Positions 20,284 through 28,591 are shown, numbered from the stretch's first letter. The stretch is 32,179 bases of DNA from Comamonadaceae bacterium CG_4_9_14_3_um_filter_60_33 (GCA_002789915.1 PFUD01000137.1:1-32179), one strand, 5' to 3'. Numbers and translations: made by a program. Notes: generated by a model from the letters alone, not told the origin.

Positions 20284-20545
20284 GGTCTTTGTCGTAATAG
20301 GTATCAGGTCGTTTGAGCAAAAGCGCCAAGCCCTTGGCAACCACGATCATCAAGGCACAGACCAAAAAGCCGTACCAGGCATTGAAGCCAAAGATGGCCT
20401 CAATCGCAAAATGCGGGTGCATGGGCACAAACAATCCGGCCAGCACCGTGAGCAGGAGCACAACCAGAAAACCGCGCCACAGCAACTTGACATTGCTGGG
20501 GTGATCAAGCCAGTGGGGCTTTTCGTCCATGGATTTCATCCTCAT
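20276..20545 (-). CDS. Small two-helix membrane protein of the antiporter operon
   Basis: An 89-residue protein with hydrophobic segments at about residues 25-43 and 51-77. Between them is a His/Phe-rich loop (HPHFAIEAIFGFNAWYG), and the tail is charged with a Tyr-Tyr pair (RPDTYYDKDHD). The start overlaps the D2 stop by four bases (ATGA) and the end overlaps the D3 start by eight, so it is surely translated as part of the operon. I know of no assigned function. Similar small proteins occur, as far as I recall, in other proteobacterial operons of this type. It is likely an accessory subunit or assembly factor. The first ATG is used here; two later Met codons at 3 and 6 are possible. Confidence 0.8.
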   Translation of the reverse strand: MRMKSMDEKPHWLDHPSNVKLLWRGFLVVLLLTVLAGLFVPMHPHFAIEAIFGFNAWYGFLVCALMIVVAKGLALLLKRPDTYYDKDHD

Positions 20546-22008
20546 GGGTTGATCATCTGACGTGCCAGCGCCAGCGGCACATCAGGGAAGAAAAACAGTA
20601 GCACCGTCGCACTGGCCGTAGCGGTCAAGGCGATCACCATCGGCAGGGGCGCCTCGCCGTGCGGATGACCATGCGGGTCGACAGGCGGCGCCACAAAGAA
20701 AGCGCGGTACACGATGGGCAGGAAATAGCCTGCATTGAGCAGCGTGCTCAGCACGATAACCGTCACTGCCAACCAATGTTGGCCAGCCATGGCGCCTGAG
20801 ACCATGTACCACTTGGAGATAAAGCCGGCCGCCGGCGGCAGCCCGATCATGGACAACGTGGCAATGGCAAAAGCACCCATGGTCCAGGGCATGCGACGAC
20901 CAATGCCGTCAAGCTGACTGACCTCGGTTTTGTGGGCCGCCGTGTAAATTGAACCAGCAGCAAAAAACAAGGTGATCTTGCCCACCGCATGAGCGGCGAT
21001 GTGCATCACGGCACCCACCATTGACAAAGGTGCCAGCAAGGCGGCGGCCATGGTCACGTAAGCCAGTTGGCTGATGGTGGAGTAGGCAAGACGACGTTTC
21101 AGGTTGTCGGCGCTCAGCGCCACTACCGACGCGGCAATGATGGTGAACCCGGCCACCAAAATCAGCCACTGTGTGGCACCCGCTGTGGCAAGGGTGTCGA
21201 TACCGAACACATAAACGATGACCTTGACAACGCTGAAGACCCCGGCCTTGACCACAGCCACCGCATGCAGCAGTGCCGACACGGGGGTTGGCGCCACCAT
21301 GGCGGCGGGTAGCCAGCGGTGAAATGGCATCAGCGCGGCCTTGCTGATACCGAAAACACACAGCGCCAGCAAGATGGCAAGTTCGCTGGGTTTGAGCTTG
21401 TCTGCCAGAATGCCGCCTACCGTGAAGTCGGTGGTCCCGGCAACAAACCAGATGAAGACCAGCGCTGGCAACAGAAAAAGGGTCGATGTGCTGAGCAGCA
21501 GACCCAAATAGACGCGACCGCCGTCACGTGCTTTATCGGTACCGTGGTGGGTCACCAGTGGGTAGGTGCTGAGCGTCAGCACTTCGTAAAAGACGAACAA
21601 GGTGAACAAGTTGCCCGAAAAAGCAATGCCCATGGTGGCGGCAATGGCGAGCGCAAAGCAGACAAAAAAGCGTGTTTGATGCGCCTCCTTATTGCCGCGC
21701 ACGTACCCTATCGAGTACAGCGAATTGACGATCCACAAGCCCGATGCAATGAGCGCAAACAGCATGCCAAGCGGCTCGACCTGGAACGCGATGTCCAGTC
21801 CCGGCAGCAAGCTAAACAGAACGAGGCCAGGGCGCGCGCCGGCCAGTACCAGCGGCAGCAGGCTCAACACCACGGTTAAAAGAATGGCAGCAGTGACCAG
21901 GGTGATAGTTTCACGCAGGTTGGGTATGCGCCTGGCTAACGCAATCAACAGGGCGCCGCCCAACGGCACGGCCATGGCGGCCAAAATGGCCTGTTCGGGT
22001 GTCAGCAT
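20542..22008 (-). CDS. Second antiporter-like D subunit (D2)
   Basis: A 488-residue polytopic protein of the NuoL/M/N and MrpA/D superfamily, about 14 membrane helices. Key residues seen by eye are Glu142 in TM5 (FVFYEVLTLS), Lys223 in TM7 (GISKAALMPFHRWLP), Lys254 (VVKAGVFS), Lys344 (AVGKITLFF) and Lys399 in TM12 (AGFISKW). All positions expected of an ion-translocating subunit are filled. It starts one base inside the D1 stop (TGATG) and ends four bases inside the small gene. In a complex without a full MrpA, this may supply the antiporter unit that the N-terminal part of MrpA provides elsewhere (inference). Confidence 0.9.
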   Translation of the reverse strand: MLTPEQAILAAMAVPLGGALLIALARRIPNLRETITLVTAAILLTVVLSLLPLVLAGARPGLVLFSLLPGLDIAFQVEPLGMLFALIASGLWIVNSLYSIGYVRGNKEAHQTRFFVCFALAIAATMGIAFSGNLFTLFVFYEVLTLSTYPLVTHHGTDKARDGGRVYLGLLLSTSTLFLLPALVFIWFVAGTTDFTVGGILADKLKPSELAILLALCVFGISKAALMPFHRWLPAAMVAPTPVSALLHAVAVVKAGVFSVVKVIVYVFGIDTLATAGATQWLILVAGFTIIAASVVALSADNLKRRLAYSTISQLAYVTMAAALLAPLSMVGAVMHIAAHAVGKITLFFAAGSIYTAAHKTEVSQLDGIGRRMPWTMGAFAIATLSMIGLPPAAGFISKWYMVSGAMAGQHWLAVTVIVLSTLLNAGYFLPIVYRAFFVAPPVDPHGHPHGEAPLPMVIALTATASATVLLFFFPDVPLALARQMINP

Positions 22009-23492
22009 CAGCGCCGTCCTCCCATTAGTGCAGTCGCCGCGTCAGCGGCGGTGCCAATCGTGAATGAGGTATCCAGGCCAAAATACACAATGGCGATCAC
22101 CAAGATGGCCGTTGGCACGCTCATCAACCAGGGTGTGGCTGCCACATCGGCCGTGTCTTTACGCGGTTCGCGGAAGTAGGCCGCCTCGACGAAGCGCCAG
22201 ACGTAGGCAGCGGCCAGCAAGGACGACAAAACGATCAGGAACACCAGCCACCACTGGCCTTTTTCGAGCGCTGCGAGCAGCAGATACCACTTACTGATAA
22301 AACCGGCAGTGCCCGGCACGCCCATCAAAGAGAGCCCGCCAATCACAATACCGAAACTGGTCAGCGGCATGCGTTTGCCCAGCCCCTGCACCCTGGCCAG
22401 ACTGGTGCCGCCCATGCCCACCGCCACGCAACCCAGCAACATGTAAATGGCGCCCTTAGTGATGCCATGGTTGAACAGGTGCACGATGCTGGCGGTCAGG
22501 CCGCTGACCGAGTCAAATGACAGGCCAAGAATGATGTAGCCAATTTGTGCCACGCTGGAGTAGGCAAACAAGCGCTTCAAGTCGGTCTGGAAGATTGCAA
22601 TGGTCGACGCTGCAAACATGCCGGCCAGCGCCAGCACCAGCATCATTTGCTCCATCGGCAATTTGGCAAACACAGCCGACTCGCCGAACACCGTGAAATA
22701 AAAGCGCAGCAGCACATAAACCGCCACCTTGGTCGCCGTGGCGGCCAGAAAGGCTGACACTGCCGAAGGCGCGAAAGTGTAGGCGTTGGGCAGCCACTGG
22801 TGCAGCGGGAACAGCGCCAGTTTCAGCGAGACACCCACCGTGATGAAGGCCAGCGCCGCCAGCACCGGCCGCGTTCCCTGCACGTTGCTGATACGTTGCC
22901 CCATGTCAGCCAGGTTCAGCGTGCCCGTCATCAGGTAAAGCAAACCGATGCCAATCACAAGGAAGGTCGCGCCAATGGAGCCCATCAACAGGTACTGATA
23001 GGCGGCAAACAGCGCCCGGCGATCGCGTCCGAGCGCAATTAGCACATAGGCCGACAACGACGAGATTTCCAGGAACACAAAGACGTTGAATGCGTCACCC
23101 GTGATGGCAATGCCAAGCAAACCGGTCAGACACAACACGAACATGGTGTAAAAAAGGTAATGCTGTTGCGGCGGCACTTCGGCTTCGATGCTGGCACGGC
23201 TGTAGGGCAGCACCAACGCGGCAATCGCAGACACCAGCACCAATAAGAATGAGTTCAGGCGGTCAACCCGGTACTCTATGCCCCAGGGCGCAGGCCAACT
23301 GCCGATGGCATAGGTGATGGTGCCGCTGTGCGCCACCTGCAGCCACAGTGCAATGGAGATCGCCAGCGCGACCCAACTTGCCAGCAGCGCCACGACAAAC
23401 GCCACGCTGCGCCGGCGCAACAACACCGTCAGTGGCGCAGCGATCAGCGGGACAACGACCTGTAAGGCCGGCAGATGCGGGACCAGATTCAT
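22008..23492 (-). CDS. mrpD: Na+/H+ antiporter subunit D (D1)
   Basis: A 494-residue NuoL/M/N-family protein directly behind MrpC, the position of true MrpD. Expected residues are present: Glu142 in TM5 (FVFLEISSLSAYV), Lys224 in TM7 (SLKLALFPLHQWLP), Lys255 (TATKVAVYV), Lys346 (GITKGAIYML) and Lys401 in TM12 (AGFISKWY). These line the proton path in complex I-like and Mrp complexes. Length is normal. The start overlaps the mrpC stop by four bases, so translation is coupled. It acts in the inner membrane as part of a hetero-oligomeric cation/proton antiporter. Confidence 0.94.
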   Translation of the reverse strand: MNLVPHLPALQVVVPLIAAPLTVLLRRRSVAFVVALLASWVALAISIALWLQVAHSGTITYAIGSWPAPWGIEYRVDRLNSFLLVLVSAIAALVLPYSRASIEAEVPPQQHYLFYTMFVLCLTGLLGIAITGDAFNVFVFLEISSLSAYVLIALGRDRRALFAAYQYLLMGSIGATFLVIGIGLLYLMTGTLNLADMGQRISNVQGTRPVLAALAFITVGVSLKLALFPLHQWLPNAYTFAPSAVSAFLAATATKVAVYVLLRFYFTVFGESAVFAKLPMEQMMLVLALAGMFAASTIAIFQTDLKRLFAYSSVAQIGYIILGLSFDSVSGLTASIVHLFNHGITKGAIYMLLGCVAVGMGGTSLARVQGLGKRMPLTSFGIVIGGLSLMGVPGTAGFISKWYLLLAALEKGQWWLVFLIVLSSLLAAAYVWRFVEAAYFREPRKDTADVAATPWLMSVPTAILVIAIVYFGLDTSFTIGTAADAATALMGGRR

Positions 23493-23884
23493 GTTGTTTT
23501 ACCGTGGTCTTGCGTATGTGAATCCAGTTCGAGAATCTCGTCTTCCTCAATGCTGTCGTAAGACTCGCGAATGCGCACCACCAAGGCCAAGCCCAGCGCC
23601 AGGGTGGCCACGCCGACGACGATGGCGGTGAGAATCAGCACATGGGGCAGGGGGTTTGAGTAGACCGTGAAGGTGTCGGACAAAATGGGTGCCGTACCAC
23701 CGATCAACTTGGCAGGTGCTATGTAGAGCAGATATACCGAGGTCTGAAAAATACCAAGCCCGACCAGTTTTTTGATCAGATTGCTGCGCGAGATCACAAT
23801 GAACAGCCCGGCCACCATCAGGAAGACCGTGATGAAATAAGTGAAATGACCACCCAGTGTCATGGAAGTCGTCGTGCCGATCAT
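23489..23884 (-). CDS. mrpC: Na+/H+ antiporter subunit C
   Basis: A 131-residue NuoK-like subunit with three membrane helices (about 12-31, 37-57, 77-104). The conserved region SRSNLIKKLVGLGIFQTSVYLLYI and the later segment PLPHVLILTAIVVGVA are characteristic of MrpC/MnhC. The C-terminus is an acidic tail. The first ATG overlaps the mrpB stop by four bases and is preferred over a Met at residue 8. It joins MrpD to the MrpA-tail part of the complex. Confidence 0.94.
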   Translation of the reverse strand: MIGTTTSMTLGGHFTYFITVFLMVAGLFIVISRSNLIKKLVGLGIFQTSVYLLYIAPAKLIGGTAPILSDTFTVYSNPLPHVLILTAIVVGVATLALGLALVVRIRESYDSIEEDEILELDSHTQDHGKTT

Positions 23885-24309
23885 TCTTCGTCCACCTTGC
23901 TGCGGTCGGCAAACATGTAAAAAATTTTCAGCATGACACCAGAGACGGTGGTGGCAACACCCACCTCAACCCAGAAGATGCCGCGATGTTCGCCATGCAC
24001 AGCGTCATGGTCAAGTACAAAATAGTCGAGGTAATTGCCACCCATGAGCAAGCCGGCCACGCCAACGCCAGCATAAATCAGCACGCCAATGGCCATCATG
24101 GATTCAACCAGGGGCTCGGGTACAACGGTGCGAGCGTCGGACAAGCCAAAGATCAGCGCATAGAAAATGACGCCTGCCGCCAGGATAACACCCGCCTGAA
24201 AACCGCCGCCCGGACCAAAGTCGCCGTGAAACTGGACATACAGCGCAAACAGCAGAATAAATGGGATCAGCAGCTTGGCCACGACCCGTAGGATCAAATC
24301 GTTTTTCAT
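23881..24309 (-). CDS. mrpB: Na+/H+ antiporter subunit B
   Basis: A 142-residue protein with four membrane helices. The hallmark is HGDFGPGGGFQAGVILAAG near residues 28-46, found in nearly all MrpB/MnhB subunits. The C-terminal GVATTVSGVMLKIFYMF helix also fits the family. The start overlaps the preceding gene by four bases and the end overlaps mrpC by four. It is a non-translocating but essential subunit in characterised Mrp complexes. Confidence 0.95.
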   Translation of the reverse strand: MKNDLILRVVAKLLIPFILLFALYVQFHGDFGPGGGFQAGVILAAGVIFYALIFGLSDARTVVPEPLVESMMAIGVLIYAGVGVAGLLMGGNYLDYFVLDHDAVHGEHRGIFWVEVGVATTVSGVMLKIFYMFADRSKVDEE

Positions 24310-24842
24310 GGCGTGCGGTTCTTTCGGCGTCGGCGCAGCAGGGCAATCACACCGGCTCCCGCCGTGAAGACCACTGTGGTTTCGCCCAATGTGTCATAAC
24401 CACGGTAGCTCGCGAGCACGGCGGTGACAACGTTGGGCACATCGACTTCCTGCTGGATTTCATGCAAATAGCGCGGCACCACATGTTCATGGATCGGGGC
24501 ATGGGGGTCTGAAAATTCTGGCAGGCCGAAGGTGCCGTACATCAACATGCCAGCCACCGACACCGAGACCAACAGCGGCAACAGCGGTTTGCTGGGCGCA
24601 CGCCCTTCTTCACTCTTGCACAGGTACAAGGCACCCAACAGCAGCACGGTCGAAATGCCTGCGCCCACAGCCGCCTCGGTCATGGCCACATCAACGGCGT
24701 CCATGGCCACCAGCACGGTAGCCATCAAGAAGCTGTAAATGCCGCCGAGCACGATCACGCCAAACAGGTTACGACTGCGAATGATGACCACGACACTGAC
24801 CGCCATCATCACCATCAGTACATTGATGATCAGGATTTCGAT
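24306..24842 (-). CDS. MrpA C-terminal-like subunit (DUF4040/MbhD-MbhE type)
   Basis: A membrane protein equivalent to the C-terminal part of MrpA, or to MbhD plus MbhE of archaeal membrane-bound hydrogenases. The first half (RSRNLFGVIVLGGIYSFL, AMTEAAVGAGISTVLLL) is DUF4040. The second half (NVVTAVLASYRGYDTLGE) is the MbhE-like helix. The start is odd. The first ATG is at 24815 (169 residues), but AGGAG at 24848-24852 stands five bases before an in-frame ATC at 24842, which would give MEILIINVLM and 178 residues. No ATG, GTG or TTG exists between the upstream stop and 24815. I give the ATC start as likely but unproven. The end overlaps mrpB by four bases. Confidence 0.8.
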   Translation of the reverse strand: MEILIINVLMVMMAVSVVVIIRSRNLFGVIVLGGIYSFLMATVLVAMDAVDVAMTEAAVGAGISTVLLLGALYLCKSEEGRAPSKPLLPLLVSVSVAGMLMYGTFGLPEFSDPHAPIHEHVVPRYLHEIQQEVDVPNVVTAVLASYRGYDTLGETTVVFTAGAGVIALLRRRRKNRTP

Positions 24843-25156
24843 GGTGACTCCTCTTCAACGGCCTGGTGCTTGACGCCGCGCACCATGGCAGCCCGCGCCA
24901 GTGCATGCGTGGCGGTTGGGCTGACGAACAAAATCAACAGGCCCATCATGAACAATTTGACGGCTACCAGTGTGAAGCCAGCCTGCAAGACCAGGCCCAG
25001 CAAGATCAAGCCGGCGCCCAAGGTCTCAATCACGCTGGCGGCGTGCATCCGGGTATAAAAATCGGGCATGCGCAACAAACCGATGGCGCCAACAATACAA
25101 AACAAGCCACCGAGCGCCAGGCTGATCCAACTGACGATGTTCACCAGGAGTGTCAT
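24830..25156 (-). CDS. mrpG: Na+/H+ antiporter subunit G
   Basis: A 108-residue protein with three membrane helices (about 5-27, 40-60, 64-86). The stretch GAIGLLRMPDFYTRMHAASV is the MrpG/MnhG signature and SPTATHALARAA is its usual cytoplasmic end. The start overlaps mrpF by four bases. The tail carries the ribosome binding site of the next gene within its last codons. Confidence 0.95.
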   Translation of the reverse strand: MTLLVNIVSWISLALGGLFCIVGAIGLLRMPDFYTRMHAASVIETLGAGLILLGLVLQAGFTLVAVKLFMMGLLILFVSPTATHALARAAMVRGVKHQAVEEESPSKS

Positions 25157-25437
25157 GCGCGTGGGCTTTCGTCATCACCGGCATCGCCCAAATCACCATG
25201 CCGAAAATACTTGAGAACGGCAATTGTGCCGATCACGTTGAGCAAGCCATAAACAATCGCAAGATCCAGAAATTCGGGGCGACCATTCAGGAAACCCAGC
25301 ACCGCGAGCAGCAGCATGGCCACGGTGCCGATGGTGTTGGCCGCTTGCGCCCGATCGAAAACGGTTGGCCCCAGGGTGGCTCGGGCCAGGGCCAGAGCCA
25401 ACGTGACAAGGAGCGCAATGGTGGCGACCGAAAACAT
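25153..25437 (-). CDS. mrpF: Na+/H+ antiporter subunit F
   Basis: A 94-residue protein with three membrane helices. GPTVFDRAQAANTIGTVAML is the MrpF/MnhF signature, with the conserved Asp-Arg pair in the loop after helix 1. FLDLAIVYGLLNVIGTIAVLKY forms the last helix, and the tail is acidic. The start shares one base with the mrpE stop (TGATG). Confidence 0.95.
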   Translation of the reverse strand: MFSVATIALLVTLALALARATLGPTVFDRAQAANTIGTVAMLLLAVLGFLNGRPEFLDLAIVYGLLNVIGTIAVLKYFRHGDLGDAGDDESPRA

Positions 25438-25913
25438 CAGACCTTGCCCTCGCAGGCGCTGACACGCTGATCCATCTCGCTGTTGACAGCGGCCATGGCG
25501 GTGGCGCGCGTTAGGCCGTGAACAAAAAATTCATCCGCGTTTGCCTCAATGGTGATGGTGCCGGGCGTCAGGGTGATGGAGTTCGCGTGGAGCACAAGAC
25601 CAACCTCCGTTTTTTGCGAGGGTTTGAAGCGCACCATCGTCGGACTGATGGGCAATTTGGGGTTGACGATGATTTTGCTGACATCCCAAGCCGACTTGAT
25701 GATTTCCTTGAACAACCAGACCCAATAAACCAGGGCGCGTGCGCCTAACTGGATCGGATGACCCTCGGCATCAATCACGTTCATGCGTTGCGCAAACCAG
25801 GTCACAGCCAGCGCACAGCCGGCACCCGAAATCATTAAAAAGGGCGTGAAATAGCCTGACAACAGGAGCCAGAACAGGTACAGAAAAAAGAACAGGCTGA
25901 ATGAACGAATCAC
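25437..25913 (-). CDS. mrpE: Na+/H+ antiporter subunit E
   Basis: A 158-residue protein with two hydrophobic segments in the first 40 residues, another membrane-associated stretch (ARALVYWVWLFKEIIKSAWDV), and a soluble C-terminal domain. That domain carries the NSITLTPGTITIE motif typical of MrpE/MnhE. It is the first gene of the ten-gene operon. The 217-base gap upstream, shared with a divergent dehydrogenase gene, must hold the promoter; I could not pick a convincing one. Confidence 0.94.
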   Translation of the reverse strand: MIRSFSLFFFLYLFWLLLSGYFTPFLMISGAGCALAVTWFAQRMNVIDAEGHPIQLGARALVYWVWLFKEIIKSAWDVSKIIVNPKLPISPTMVRFKPSQKTEVGLVLHANSITLTPGTITIEANADEFFVHGLTRATAMAAVNSEMDQRVSACEGKV

Positions 25914-25993
25914 GTCAATGGCTATGTGTAAGGCTGCGCTGGCACGATTGTAGATAGGTCTCGAATGCTTTTTTAATCAACTGTGTAGGGCGC

Positions 25994-26026
25994 CGCACTG
26001 TGTAAAAAAATTGTCTTACAAGTGCG
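25994..26026. promoter_or_regulatory. Imperfect inverted repeat between the antiporter operon and the dehydrogenase gene
   Basis: CGCACT-(G)-TGTAA pairs with TTACAAGTGCG over 11 bases with one unpaired G, around a ten-base A/T-rich loop. It lies 81 bases upstream of mrpE (-) and 105 bases upstream of the dehydrogenase (+), in an A/T-rich divergent promoter region. It may be an operator or an mRNA leader hairpin of either gene. No T-run follows on the plus strand. Confidence 0.35.
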
Positions 26027-26130
26027 AGCACAACAACGTCAATTTGTGATTTGATCGATGACAATGTTACTTTAAAAATTTCCATTTTTGTCGTTTACCT
26101 TTGTCAGATTGTTGTCAGGAGTTTTAAAAA

Positions 26131-27111
26131 ATGAAGCCAAGCATTTTGGTCGCGCGCGCCGTCTTCCCGCAAATTTTGACGCAACTGGCGCAGCACTTTG
26201 AAGTCACCTCCAATCAGGAGGATGTCATTTGGTCAGCTTCAGAACTGATGCACAAACTTCAAGGCAAGCAGGGTGTTTTCACCACCGGGAGCCAGCGCAT
26301 TGATGCCGAGCTTTTGGCGGCTTGCCCAGAGTTGAAAATCTGCGCCAACATGGCCGTGGGTTACAACAATTTCGACCTCGACGCCATGACCGCCGCTGGC
26401 GTGCTGGCCACCAACACGCCCGATGTGCTGACCGAAACGACGGCTGATTTTGGTTTTGCGCTGATCATGGCAACTGCCCGGCGCATGGCCGAGAGCGAAC
26501 ATTTCCTGCGCGCCGGTTTGTGGAATAGCTGGCGCTACGACATGTTTGCCGGCTCGGATGTGCACGGCAGCACGCTGGGCATTCTGGGCATGGGCCGCAT
26601 CGGCCAGGCCATTGCCAAACGGGGTGCGCACGGTTTCGGCATGAAGGTGGTTTATCACAACCGATCGCGTCTGGACGCTGCCCTTGAAGCCGCTTGCGGT
26701 GCTTCCTATGTCAGCAAATCCGAGCTGCTGCAACAGGCCGATCACCTGATTTTGGTGTTGCCCTATTCGCCCGAAGCGCACCACGCCATCGGTGCCGCTG
26801 AGCTGGCGCAAATGAAGCCCACAGCCACGTTGGTCAACATTGCGCGCGGCGGCATTGTGGACGACGCCGCGCTGGCGGACGCTTTGAAAAACGGCACCAT
26901 TGCCGCAGCCGGGCTGGATGTGTTCGAGGGCGAACCCAAGGTGCACCCGGATTTGTTGACCGTGCCCAATGTGGTGCTGACGCCGCACATCGCCAGCGCC
27001 ACCATGCCCACCCGGCTGGCCATGGCGCAACTGGCCGCCGACAACCTGATTGCTTACCTGGTGCATGGCAAGCCCCTGACGCCCCTGAATCCGCAGGTTG
27101 TGACAGTTTGA
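26131..27111 (+). CDS. D-2-hydroxyacid dehydrogenase (glyoxylate/hydroxypyruvate reductase type)
   Basis: A 326-residue NAD(P)-dependent enzyme of the D-isomer 2-hydroxyacid dehydrogenase family, close to D-glycerate dehydrogenase and glyoxylate reductase. The Rossmann motif is GILGMGRIGQAIAKRG (about residues 149-164), followed by VVYHNRSRLD; the Asn-Arg-Ser after the second strand suggests NADPH use (inference). Catalytic residues are Arg in NIARGG, Glu in DVFEGEP and His in TPHIASAT. It may reduce hydroxypyruvate or glyoxylate; neighbours do not fix the substrate. CAGGAG lies about ten bases before the ATG. It is divergent from the antiporter operon. Confidence 0.92.
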   Translation: MKPSILVARAVFPQILTQLAQHFEVTSNQEDVIWSASELMHKLQGKQGVFTTGSQRIDAELLAACPELKICANMAVGYNNFDLDAMTAAGVLATNTPDVLTETTADFGFALIMATARRMAESEHFLRAGLWNSWRYDMFAGSDVHGSTLGILGMGRIGQAIAKRGAHGFGMKVVYHNRSRLDAALEAACGASYVSKSELLQQADHLILVLPYSPEAHHAIGAAELAQMKPTATLVNIARGGIVDDAALADALKNGTIAAAGLDVFEGEPKVHPDLLTVPNVVLTPHIASATMPTRLAMAQLAADNLIAYLVHGKPLTPLNPQVVTV

Positions 27112-27220
27112 GCCGTAGTCCCGTCACCGTGATGCCAGCGCGGCAGTCCATGCAATCTTGGCGTCATGGATTGCTTCACTGTGTTGGCAATGACCAGGCG
27201 GTAGATGGAACGCCAACCCT

Positions 27221-28591
27221 ATGAACGAGCTGCTTAGCTGGACCGTGCTGGCCGTTGGCGTGCTGAATGTGGTCTTGCTGGTCTTCGCACTGCTGCGTCG
27301 CTCAAATGCCGATGCAGCGGCGGCTCAGCACCTGATGCAGCACGTTAAGGACAGTTCGGAGCGACTCGAACGCGAACTACGCCGCGAGATTCTTGAAGCC
27401 TCGCGCGACAGCCGCCAAGAGCTGGCGCTCACGCTGAGCACCTTCCAGCAAACGCTGGTGCAGCAGGGAGCTGAGGCCACGCGCACGCAAAACACGCAAA
27501 TCGACGCCTTCGGTCAGCAGCTCGCTCTGCTGCAAAAAACCTTGCACGACACGCTCACCAGTCAGCTTTCTGGCTTGAGTGAATCCAACGCCCGGCGCAT
27601 GAACGAGATCCGTGAAACGATGGAAAAGCAACTCGCGCAACTGCAAACCAGCAACGCCGCCAAGCTCGATGAAATGCGTGCCACGGTCGATGAAAAGCTG
27701 CAAAGCACGCTGCAGGCGCGTCTGGGCGAAAGCTTCAAGCAGGTGGCTGACCGCTTGGAGCAGGTGCACAAGGGCTTGGGTGAAATGCAGACCCTGGCGC
27801 AGGGCGTGGGCGACCTTAAGCACCTGCTGACGAACGTCAAGACCCGGGGTATTTTTGGCGAGGCGCAATTGGCATCATTGCTGGAGCAGGTGTTTGTGCC
27901 GGATCAATATGCTGCGCAAATCGTCACCCGCCCGGGCAGCAAGAACGTGGTGGACTTTGCTATTCGGTTACCAGGCCGGTCTGACTCGGGCGCCCCAGTG
28001 TGGCTGCCGATCGACGCCAAGTTTCCCAACGAAGACTACGAGCGCCTGCTCGATGCGCAGGGCAGGGCAGACGCACTGGCGGCCGAGGCGGCGGCACGCG
28101 CGCTGGAGCAACGCATTCGTCTCGAAGCCAAGTCGATTGCCGACAAATACCTGGAGCCGCCCTACACCACTGACTTTGCCATTCTGTTTTTGCCGACCGA
28201 AGGGCTTTACGCCGAGGTGCTGCGCCGCCCGGGACTGATGCAGTATTTGCAGCGTGACTGCCGCGTGACGCTCGCCGGGCCAACCACCTTGCTGGCCATG
28301 CTGAGCTCGCTGCAAATGGGCTTCAGGACGCTCGCGCTGGAAAAACGTTCCAGCGAAGTCTGGCAGGTGCTGGGCGCGGTGAAAACCGAATTCGGCAAGT
28401 TTGGCGATGTGCTGGCCAGAGTAAAAACCCAAACCGAGACGGTGCTCAAAACCATCGACGGCGCGCAAACCCGCAGCCGCGCCATGGGCCGTGCGCTGAA
28501 AAATGTCGAGGCCTTGTCTGAGGTGCAAAGTGCAGCGCTGATCGTGCATGACATTGACTTCGACAGCGCCGACGGACCCGCCAACCCGTGA
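27221..28591 (+). CDS. rmuC: DNA recombination protein RmuC
   Basis: A 456-residue protein of the RmuC family, which limits DNA inversions at short inverted repeats and is predicted to be a nuclease-fold enzyme. A single N-terminal membrane helix (about 5-24) is followed by a long coiled coil (about 35-190). The conserved catalytic region (about 195-430) shows GIFGEAQLASLLEQVF, WLPIDAKFPNEDYERLL and FLPTEGLYAEVLR; the Asp-Ala-Lys in IDAKFP is the likely active-site triad part. Length is normal. Its stop overlaps the start of the MFS gene by four bases. Confidence 0.95.
   Translation: MNELLSWTVLAVGVLNVVLLVFALLRRSNADAAAAQHLMQHVKDSSERLERELRREILEASRDSRQELALTLSTFQQTLVQQGAEATRTQNTQIDAFGQQLALLQKTLHDTLTSQLSGLSESNARRMNEIRETMEKQLAQLQTSNAAKLDEMRATVDEKLQSTLQARLGESFKQVADRLEQVHKGLGEMQTLAQGVGDLKHLLTNVKTRGIFGEAQLASLLEQVFVPDQYAAQIVTRPGSKNVVDFAIRLPGRSDSGAPVWLPIDAKFPNEDYERLLDAQGRADALAAEAAARALEQRIRLEAKSIADKYLEPPYTTDFAILFLPTEGLYAEVLRRPGLMQYLQRDCRVTLAGPTTLLAMLSSLQMGFRTLALEKRSSEVWQVLGAVKTEFGKFGDVLARVKTQTETVLKTIDGAQTRSRAMGRALKNVEALSEVQSAALIVHDIDFDSADGPANP

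Noticed and set aside
18598..25913. Antiporter operon as part of complex I or a membrane hydrogenase
   Set aside because: No NuoB/C/D/I-type or [NiFe] subunit and no iron-sulfur Cys motifs occur in the operon; all ten products are membrane subunits of the antiporter module.
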